Shown here: piece after piece, positions 1 to 4,819 of the stretch | How the letters are laid out: every line of letters begins with the position of its first letter | Numbering within the stretch: position 1 is the first letter of the stretch | Source of the DNA: an uncultured Collinsella sp. | Lineage (GTDB): Bacteria > Actinomycetota > Coriobacteriia > Coriobacteriales > Coriobacteriaceae | Reading direction: 5' to 3' | Assembly: GCA_937997605.1 (NCBI GenBank) | Contig: CALLFD010000386.1 | Coordinates: 1-6,880 of the forward strand | DNA length: 6,880 nucleotides | The notes under the pieces: model-generated | What the model was told of the DNA's origin: nothing | Databases searched by the model: none | What the model saw: the letters and a program-made list of their open reading frames with translations, nothing else | Program-made: the position numbers and the translations under genes

Positions 1-420
1 CCGATCGGCATCGTGAATGCGGCCGATGGCGGTAAGTTCGGCGTTATCGAGCGTTTGCACGCCCAGAGAAACGCGTGTGACACCAACCTTGGCAAGCGCA
101 GCGGCAAGCTCGGCGGTCAGCGATTCGGGATTGGCCTCGCAGGTAAACTCAACGGGGGCGCACCACGCACGAATACGCCGCGCCAGCTCCACCAGGCGCT
201 CCCCCGCCAGCGACGGCGTACCGCCGCCAACATAGACGGTGCGAATCTGGTCGAGGGCCCCAGCCTTGCCAAAAGCATCGAGGCGCGCGTACAACTGCTC
301 AAAATAGGAATCGAGCGCGGCATCCAAATCACACGAAGCAAAGCTGCGCGAGTCGAAGTCGCAGTAGCGGCACTTTTGGGCACAGAACGGCACGTGCACG
401 TACAGCGCGGTAACGGCCAC
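1..420 (-). CDS. hemW: HemW, heme chaperone / radical SAM protein (N-terminal 140 residues; 3' end outside window)
   Basis: This is the N-terminal part of a HemW-type radical SAM protein; translation stays open to the window edge. The visible 140 residues begin with a beta strand running into the radical SAM cluster motif CxxxCxxC at Cys13, Cys17 and Cys20, followed by Asp-Phe. True coproporphyrinogen dehydrogenase HemN has a further Cys two residues after the third (CxxxCxxCxC); here that place is Phe22, which favours HemW. Other family marks are GGGTPS (65-70, SAM binding), EANPES (95-100) and SLGVQT (118-123). HemW proteins bind heme and are thought to deliver it to acceptor proteins; they were long misannotated as oxygen-independent coproporphyrinogen oxidase. 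The GTG start at 420 is chosen because a GGAGG lies 7 bases upstream and the family homology begins within a few residues. It starts 2 bases after the dus stop codon, so it is probably co-transcribed and translationally coupled. Confidence 0.93.
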   Translation of the reverse strand, partial: MAVTALYVHVPFCAQKCRYCDFDSRSFASCDLDAALDSYFEQLYARLDAFGKAGALDQIRTVYVGGGTPSLAGERLVELARRIRAWCAPVEFTCEANPESLTAELAAALAKVGVTRVSLGVQTLDNAELTAIGRIHDADR

Positions 421-422
421 CC

Positions 423-1466
423 TTAAGCCTCCAGCGGATGAGGGGGCACCGATTCGCCGGCGGCAAGGGCAGCCTCGCAGGCCACCACATCATGCTCGAT
501 CTCATCGACCAGCGCCATAAACTCCTCATACGTGGAGCAGCGCACCACATGGGCACGCCAAGCGGCGGCATGGGGCATGCCTTTTAAGTACCAGCTTGCG
601 TACGTGCGGGCACGCGACATGAGCGGCAGGAGCTCATGCGTCAGCGTTAGGTGCTCACGCAGGGCGTCCAGGCGCTCGCGTGAGGAGCGAGACGGCACCG
701 GCGTAGCGTCGAGTGCAAGGGCGCGAGCATCGCCGAACACCCAGGGGTTGCCATAGATACCGCGCGCGATAAACACCGCGCTGGCACCCGAGCTGCGCAG
801 ATGCTCCGCGGCATCCTCGGCGCAGAACACATCGCCCGAACCGATCACGGGAATCTCGACGGCATCTGCGACCTCATCGACGACCGACCAATCCGCCTGG
901 CCAGTGTAGAGCTGCGTAGCGCAACGACCATGCACGGCGACTGCGGCAGCCCCTGCACCCTCAAGCATCTGGGCAAATGTCGCGGCATTGCGGTCCTCGG
1001 CATAAAAGCCTTTGCGAATCTTGACGGTCACGGGCACGTGCGCCGCGCCCACCGTGGCCTCGACGATCTTCTCCGCAAGGTCGGGCGTGCGCATGAGCGC
1101 CGAGCCCTCGCCCTTGGTGACAACCTTGCGGGCGGGGCATGCCATATTGATATCGATGAGCGACAGGCGATCGCCAACGCGCTCCTCGACGGCGGCGACG
1201 GCGCTCGCAAACTGATCAGGCTTGGAGCCGAAGAGCTGCACGCAAATCTGCTGCTCTTCGTCAGCCGGTAGCACCAGGCGCCAGGTCTTGTTGCTGGCAT
1301 AGGCAAGGCCCGCCACGCTCACCATCTCGCTGTAGGCAAGGTTGGCACCGCGGCGGCGGCACATGATGCGGTAGGCTGGGTCGGTCACGCCCGCCATGGG
1401 AGCCATAAGGAACGGCTGCTCGACATAGGCGCCCAGCAGCCGCTTGCTGTATTCAGAAAGCGCCAT
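423..1466 (-). CDS. dusB: tRNA-dihydrouridine synthase, DusB type
   Basis: This 347-residue flavoenzyme of the Dus family reduces specific uridines in the tRNA D-loop to dihydrouridine, using FMN and NADPH. The TIM-barrel features come in the expected order: the FMN-binding strand MAPMAGVTD (21-29), the catalytic loop NMACPARKV (107-115) with the proton-donor Cys110, KIRKGF (149-154) with the conserved Lys149, VHGR (178-181) with His179, IGSGDV (208-213), and ARGIYGNPW (234-242), which closes the phosphate-binding site. The rest forms the small helical tRNA-binding domain. These motifs fit the DusB/NifR3 branch, though the exact tRNA position modified cannot be read from sequence. Length is near the family norm. 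The ATG start lies 4 bases after the lepA stop codon. No strong Shine-Dalgarno is present (only AAGGTGG about 12 bases upstream), so translation may depend on coupling to lepA. hemW follows after 2 bases. Confidence 0.94.
   Translation of the reverse strand: MALSEYSKRLLGAYVEQPFLMAPMAGVTDPAYRIMCRRRGANLAYSEMVSVAGLAYASNKTWRLVLPADEEQQICVQLFGSKPDQFASAVAAVEERVGDRLSLIDINMACPARKVVTKGEGSALMRTPDLAEKIVEATVGAAHVPVTVKIRKGFYAEDRNAATFAQMLEGAGAAAVAVHGRCATQLYTGQADWSVVDEVADAVEIPVIGSGDVFCAEDAAEHLRSSGASAVFIARGIYGNPWVFGDARALALDATPVPSRSSRERLDALREHLTLTHELLPLMSRARTYASWYLKGMPHAAAWRAHVVRCSTYEEFMALVDEIEHDVVACEAALAAGESVPPHPLEA
428..432 (-). promoter_or_regulatory. Ribosome binding site of hemW
   Basis: A perfect GGAGG lies inside the last codons of dus, 7 bases before the hemW GTG codon at 420. 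It fixes the GTG start, and its position suggests that ribosomes finishing dus reinitiate on hemW. Confidence 0.8.
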
Positions 1467-1470
1467 GGAT

Positions 1471-3282
1471 CTACTCGTCCACCTTGAGGATCGCCATAAA
1501 GGCCTCCTGCGGGACCTCTACCGAGCCGATGGCCTTCATGCGCTTCTTGCCCTCTTTCTGCTTCTCGAGCAGTTTGCGCTTACGAGAAATATCGCCGCCG
1601 TAGCACTTGGCAAGCACGTCCTTGCGGCGCGCTTTGACGGTAGAGCGGGCAATGATCTTGTTGCCGATAGCACCCTGGATGGGCACCTCGAACAGCTGAC
1701 GCGGGATGATCTCCTTGAGCTTGTCGCACAGACCGCGGGCCAGGCCATAGGCCTTGTCCTTGTGCACGATAAACGACAGCGCGTCCACCTCATCGCCCGA
1801 AAGCAAGATATCGAGCTTCACAAGCTCGGAAGGACGATACTCGTTGAACTCGTAGTCGAGCGAGGCATAGCCCTTAGTGCGGCTCTTGAGCTGGTCAAAG
1901 AAGTCCAAGATGAGCTCGGCAAGCGGCATATCGAAGCGCATCTCGACCGATTTGCTCGTCAGGTGGATCATGTCGGTCGTGACGCCGCGGTGCTCGATGG
2001 CGAGCTGCATGACGGCACCCGTGTACTCAGGCGGGCAGATGATCTTTGCCTTGAGGTAGGGTTCCTCGATACGTTCGATGCGCGTGGCCTCGGGAAGGTC
2101 CTGCGGGCTGCGGACATCGATCATTTCGCCGTCGGTCTTGTAGACGTGATAGTCGACCGAGGGACTCGTGGCAATGAGGTCCAGGTTGAACTCGCGCTCC
2201 AGGCGTTCCTTGACGACTTCCATGTGCAGCAGGCCCAGGAAGCCCACGCGGAAGCCAAAGCCGAGCGCCACCGAGGTCTCGGGCTCCCACACCAACGACG
2301 GGTCGTTGACGTGCAGTTTATCGAGGGCGTCACGCAGGTTCTCGTAGTCCTTATTATCGATCGGGAACAGGCCCGTATAGACCATGGGCTTGGCCTCGCG
2401 ATAACCGGGAAGCGGCTCGGGGCAGGGGTTCGACGCCCACGTAAGGGTATCGCCCACGCGAACGGCCTCGGGGTCCTTCAGGCCCGTGACCACGTAGCCC
2501 ACCTCGCCGACCGTCAGCGCATCGACCGGAGTCTCGGCGGGACGCTTGACGCCCACGCCATCGACCAAAAAGTCGCCCTTTGCCTGCATCATGCGCAAGG
2601 TATCGCCCTTTTTGATGGAGCCGTCAAAGATGCGCACCGTGGCGACGACGCCACGATACTCGTCGAAGTATGAATCCAGAATGAGTGCCTTGAGCGGCGC
2701 ATTCGCATCGCCCTTGGGCGGAGAGATCAGAAAGACAATGGACTCCAGCAGATCGTGGATGCCCTCGCCGGTCTTGCCCGAGACACACACGGCATCATCG
2801 GCAGGGATCGCCAAGTCATCCTCGATCTCGGTCTTGACCTCATCGGGATGGGCCGAGGGCAGGTCGATCTTGTTGATGGCCGGCACAATGTCCAGATTGG
2901 CGTTCATGGCGAGCGTCGCGTTGGAGACGGTCTGCGCCTCGACGCCCTGCGTGGCGTCGACGACGAGCACCGCGCCCTCACAGGCTGCCAGCGAGCGCGA
3001 GACCTCATAGGTAAAGTCAACGTGGCCCGGCGTATCGATCAGATTGAACTGATACGTCTCGCCATCGTCGGCGTCATAGGACACGCGAACGGCATTGGAC
3101 TTGATCGTGATGCCGCGCTCGCGCTCGATATCCATGGTGTCGAGCAGCTGCGACTCCATGTCGCGTTCGTCGACGGTATGGGTGAGCTCGAGGATGCGAT
3201 CGCTGATCGTGGACTTGCCATGGTCGATGTGCGCAACGATTGAGAAGTTGCGGATGTGGGAAATGTCAATTGAAGTATTCAT
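1471..3282 (-). CDS. lepA: Elongation factor 4 (LepA), ribosomal GTPase
   Basis: This 603-residue protein is a complete LepA/EF4, a translational GTPase that binds the ribosome; back-translocation and a role in late 30S assembly have both been proposed for it. The GTPase signatures are intact: P-loop AHIDHGKST (17-25), switch I with RERGITIK (54-61), DTPGH (83-87) with catalytic His87, NKID (137-140) and SGK (168-170). EF-G-like domains II, III and V follow. The LepA-specific basic C-terminal domain is present (around 545-603, including CYGGDISRKRK). Length matches the family norm of about 600. The ATG at 3282 is chosen because it gives the standard N-terminus (a few residues before IRNFSIVAHIDHGKST). 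An in-frame ATG at 3342 lies inside the rpsT terminator hairpin and is rejected. No clear Shine-Dalgarno precedes 3282; a -10-like hexamer 7 bases upstream raises the possibility of a leaderless mRNA. dus follows after 4 bases. Confidence 0.98.
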   Translation of the reverse strand: MNTSIDISHIRNFSIVAHIDHGKSTISDRILELTHTVDERDMESQLLDTMDIERERGITIKSNAVRVSYDADDGETYQFNLIDTPGHVDFTYEVSRSLAACEGAVLVVDATQGVEAQTVSNATLAMNANLDIVPAINKIDLPSAHPDEVKTEIEDDLAIPADDAVCVSGKTGEGIHDLLESIVFLISPPKGDANAPLKALILDSYFDEYRGVVATVRIFDGSIKKGDTLRMMQAKGDFLVDGVGVKRPAETPVDALTVGEVGYVVTGLKDPEAVRVGDTLTWASNPCPEPLPGYREAKPMVYTGLFPIDNKDYENLRDALDKLHVNDPSLVWEPETSVALGFGFRVGFLGLLHMEVVKERLEREFNLDLIATSPSVDYHVYKTDGEMIDVRSPQDLPEATRIERIEEPYLKAKIICPPEYTGAVMQLAIEHRGVTTDMIHLTSKSVEMRFDMPLAELILDFFDQLKSRTKGYASLDYEFNEYRPSELVKLDILLSGDEVDALSFIVHKDKAYGLARGLCDKLKEIIPRQLFEVPIQGAIGNKIIARSTVKARRKDVLAKCYGGDISRKRKLLEKQKEGKKRMKAIGSVEVPQEAFMAILKVDE

Positions 3283-3289
3283 GCGGACT

Positions 3290-3295
3290 ATCTTA
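3290..3295 (-). promoter_or_regulatory. Candidate -10 element for lepA (possible leaderless transcript)
   Basis: The hexamer TAAGAT fits the TANNNT core of a -10 element and ends exactly 7 bases before the lepA ATG. That spacing would put transcription start at or next to the A of the start codon. No convincing -35 hexamer is seen at 15 to 19 bases upstream, where the sequence is the arm and T-run of the rpsT terminator. Read-through from rpsT is the alternative source of lepA transcripts. Confidence 0.4.
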
Positions 3296-3307
3296 CCCGA
3301 GCGGTAC

Positions 3308-3344
3308 AAAAAATGGAGCCTGTTCCATAAAACAGGCTCCATTT
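3308..3344 (-). terminator. Intrinsic (Rho-independent) terminator of rpsT
   Basis: Two perfectly complementary 14-base arms (3331-3344 and 3311-3324) flank a 6-base loop (3325-3330). Read on the minus strand, the hairpin runs into six consecutive T (3313-3308). It starts 34 bases after the rpsT stop codon. The opposite strand has only a short T run, so the signal is directed at the minus strand. It separates rpsT from lepA. Confidence 0.93.
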
Positions 3345-3378
3345 ATGCGCGTAATCTGTGTGGTGTGAAATTTACAAC

Positions 3379-3645
3379 TTAGGCGTTGATGCTGTTCACG
3401 AGCTTGGCAAGACCGGACTTGCGGTTGGAAGCCTGGTTCTTGTGGATAACATGCTTGGCGGCAGCCATGTCGAGACGCTTGGTGACGGTCTTGAGGGCAG
3501 CCTGGGCCTTCTCGGCGTCGCCCTCGGCGACGGCGGACTGGACGTGCTTGGTCAGCGTCTTGAGCTCGGACTTGACAGCCTTGTTACGCATGCGAGCTGC
3601 CTCATTGGTGCGGATACGCTTCTTCTGAGACTTGATGTTTGCCAC
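3379..3645 (-). CDS. rpsT: 30S ribosomal protein S20
   Basis: This 88-residue basic protein is ribosomal protein S20, a primary 16S rRNA-binding protein of the small subunit body. The N-terminus ANIKSQKKRIRTNE (2-15) and the C-terminal KNQASNRKSGLAKLVNSI are characteristic of the family, and the whole protein should fold as the S20 three-helix bundle. Length is normal (85-90). The start codon is GTG at 3645, fixed by the near-universal MANIKS-type start and by AAGGA 9 bases upstream. An in-frame TTG at 3714 would add 23 unrelated residues and coincides with the predicted transcription start, so it is rejected. rpsT appears to be its own transcription unit, with a promoter at 3721-3729, a leader of about 70 bases and a terminator at 3308-3344. 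A non-AUG start also occurs in E. coli rpsT (UUG), where S20 represses its own translation; whether that applies here is inference. Confidence 0.98.
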   Translation of the reverse strand: MANIKSQKKRIRTNEAARMRNKAVKSELKTLTKHVQSAVAEGDAEKAQAALKTVTKRLDMAAAKHVIHKNQASNRKSGLAKLVNSINA

Positions 3646-3650
3646 TTCTG

Positions 3651-3670
3651 GAGTTCCTTTCGAGTTCCTT
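3651..3670 (-). promoter_or_regulatory. Duplicated Shine-Dalgarno element upstream of rpsT
   Basis: The nonamer AAGGAACTC occurs twice in tandem, at 3670-3662 and 3659-3651, separated by 2 bases (period 11). The copy nearer the gene places AAGGA 9 bases before the GTG codon and is the likely working site. The far copy lies 20 bases away, too far for direct initiation. The repeat may be a standby or regulatory site, or a chance duplication. Confidence 0.65.
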
Positions 3671-3672
3671 GC

Positions 3673-3710
3673 AAAAAATGTATGACACCTCTGAGACACG
3701 GTGAGGTCAT
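3673..3710 (-). promoter_or_regulatory. Hairpin plus T-run in the rpsT leader (candidate attenuator)
   Basis: On the minus strand ATGACCTC (3710-3703) can pair with GAGGTGTCAT (3691-3682), giving 8 base pairs with a 2-base bulge and an 11-base loop. Three bases later come six T (3678-3673). CTTGC (3715-3711) and GCAAG (3672-3668) could extend the stem around the T-run. The layout resembles a weak terminator or attenuator, but the stem is less GC-rich and the loop larger than in the terminator after rpsT. Confidence 0.35.
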
Positions 3711-3720
3711 GCAAGCGCCT

Positions 3721-3729
3721 ACTATAGCA
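3721..3729 (-). promoter_or_regulatory. Extended -10 promoter of rpsT
   Basis: TGC followed by TATAGT forms an extended -10 element (TGnTATAAT type with one mismatch in the hexamer). Transcription would begin near 3714, giving a leader of about 70 bases. No good -35 lies at 16-18 bases. A perfect TTGACA at 3764-3759 is 32 bases upstream of the -10, too far to be its partner, and may be coincidental. Confidence 0.55.
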
Positions 3730-3778
3730 CGCTCCCCCTCAAAGGGATAGAACGAATTTGTCAAATAGGCAGGTATCA

Positions 3779-4741
3779 TCACGATTTTCTCAAGATGTTC
3801 GTAATCCAGAGCAAAAGCGCGGTCTGAGAATCGGCCGAACCCTTGAGCGCGAGCTCCACGTCGACCGCACCCTCGAGCGCTGCGACGAGCTCTGCCATCG
3901 AAAAGCGACGTGCCCAGGTCAGGTGATTCTTGACCTGCCAGGACTGGAGCTTGAGCGTTGCGGCCAGTTCACGACCCTGTCCGCGCGCATCGAGCGCCTT
4001 GGCGACGATAAGCTCGCGGATGCGGCCGCACAGCAACGTGTAAGTCCACACGTAGCTCTTGGCGGGCAGTAAATTGAAGAGCTCGAGCGAGCGTCGCATG
4101 TCACGGGCCGAAACCGCATTGAGAAAGTCCCAGGGCTGGACTTCGGCCGTGCGCACAATCCAGCGCTCCACATCGGCAAGCTCAATCTGGGGCGCCTCGA
4201 CCATCTGAGCAAGCTTAGCCAAGTCGTTATCGAGCATGCGAGTGTTTTCACCCGAACGCGAGACGAGCTCCTCGGCGGCCGCCGTCGAGATCGACTTGCC
4301 GTGCTGCGTCGCCATCTGCTGCACGCGGCGCGGTAGCTCCCAGCGCTTGGTGCCGGAGCAATCGATCACGGCCTTCTTATCGATCTTGGCGATCGCCTTA
4401 TACAGGCGTGTGTTCTTGGCAAGCGAGTCGGCAATGATGAGGCAGACCGTTGTGGGGCTGGGACTCGCCAAATACTCGACAAGCGGCTCCGAGACCGCCT
4501 TGGCGAGCTTTGAACAGCCGTCAAGGATTACCAGGCGAAACTCGCTGCCCATCGGAAAGGTGTTAAGCGATCCGATAATGGACTCGATATCGGGGTCCTT
4601 GGTCATGTCGCGCTCGTCGAGGTTGAACTCAACCATACCCGACTTTTCCAGACGCGCTTTCATACGCGAGACGGCGTGATCGCGCTTGACTCCGTCGGTA
4701 CCGACAATCAGATATGCCGGCAGCAGACCGGTTTCGGACAT
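3779..4741 (-). CDS. holA: DNA polymerase III delta subunit
   Basis: This 320-residue protein is HolA, the clamp-loader subunit that opens the beta sliding clamp during loading at primed DNA. Family features appear in order: the N-terminal strand AYLIVGTDGVKRD (9-21), the segment NTFPMGSEFRLVILDG (60-75), where Phe62 falls near the clamp-opening hydrophobic wedge of E. coli delta, a strand ending in IIADSLAKNTRLYKAI, then the WELPRRVQQMATQHGKSIS stretch leading into the helical lid (ELVSRSGENTRMLDNDLAKLAQM), and the C-terminal collar helices after AEVQPWDFLNAVSARD. There is no canonical Walker A site, as expected for delta. The ATG at 4741 is chosen over in-frame starts further upstream because a strong GGGAGGGGAG sits before it. 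comEC ends 78 bases upstream. rpsT follows after 133 bases, and no clear terminator is seen between them. Confidence 0.95.
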   Translation of the reverse strand: MSETGLLPAYLIVGTDGVKRDHAVSRMKARLEKSGMVEFNLDERDMTKDPDIESIIGSLNTFPMGSEFRLVILDGCSKLAKAVSEPLVEYLASPSPTTVCLIIADSLAKNTRLYKAIAKIDKKAVIDCSGTKRWELPRRVQQMATQHGKSISTAAAEELVSRSGENTRMLDNDLAKLAQMVEAPQIELADVERWIVRTAEVQPWDFLNAVSARDMRRSLELFNLLPAKSYVWTYTLLCGRIRELIVAKALDARGQGRELAATLKLQSWQVKNHLTWARRFSMAELVAALEGAVDVELALKGSADSQTALLLWITNILRKS

Positions 4742-4745
4742 TGCG

Positions 4746-4755
4746 CTCCCCTCCC
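4746..4755 (-). promoter_or_regulatory. Ribosome binding site of holA
   Basis: The purine run GGGAGGGGAG contains GGAGG 8 bases before the ATG at 4741. It decides the holA start against the in-frame ATG at 4783, which has no such element. Confidence 0.8.
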
Positions 4756-4781
4756 GCAGGCCTTCGTATTCGTTCCGTGCC

Positions 4782-4811
4782 ATTCTAGCCCAGGGGCCCA
4801 CCACACGCCAA
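4782..4811 (-). promoter_or_regulatory. Candidate promoter of holA
   Basis: TTGGCG (4811-4806, four of six matches to the -35 consensus) and TAGAAT (4787-4782, five of six matches to the -10) are spaced by 18 bases, just after the comEC stop codon. Transcription would start near 4775, giving a leader of about 34 bases that includes the strong ribosome binding site. In GC-rich DNA a match of this quality is suggestive, but co-transcription with comEC is equally possible. Confidence 0.45.
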
Positions 4812-4819
4812 CGACGTCG

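Noticed and set aside
13..426. A 137-codon plus-strand open reading frame at the left edge
   Set aside because: It is antisense to the HemW N-terminus, whose radical SAM motifs are unambiguous on the minus strand.
801..1271. A 156-codon plus-strand open reading frame opposite dus
   Set aside because: It mirrors the Dus barrel coding sequence and shows no independent start signal or recognisable protein family.
1444..2673. A 409-codon plus-strand open reading frame opposite lepA
   Set aside because: It lies entirely antisense to dus/lepA, which carry intact conserved motifs. Long antisense frames are common opposite GC-rich coding DNA. Its composition (rich in Leu, Val, His, Asp and Arg) is what the complement of lepA codons gives, and it has no recognisable domain.
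2755..3243. A 162-codon plus-strand open reading frame opposite the LepA GTPase domain
   Set aside because: It is antisense to the highly conserved LepA G domain and is explained by codon bias; no family features are seen.
3283..3342. A 20-residue N-terminal extension of LepA from an in-frame ATG at 3342
   Set aside because: The codon lies inside the stem of the rpsT terminator, has no ribosome binding site, and the extension has no counterpart in the LepA family.
3646..3714. A 23-residue N-terminal extension of S20 from an in-frame TTG at 3714
   Set aside because: S20 proteins begin at the residue encoded at 3645. The TTG coincides with the predicted transcription start and has no ribosome binding site.
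3759..3764. A perfect TTGACA hexamer between holA and rpsT
   Set aside because: No -10-like hexamer lies 16-18 bases downstream, and the good -10 of rpsT is 32 bases away. Kept only as a remark under the rpsT promoter.
4742..4804. Longer HolA starts at 4804 or 4783
   Set aside because: Neither has a Shine-Dalgarno element, while the ATG at 4741 has a strong one, and the delta family homology begins shortly after 4741.
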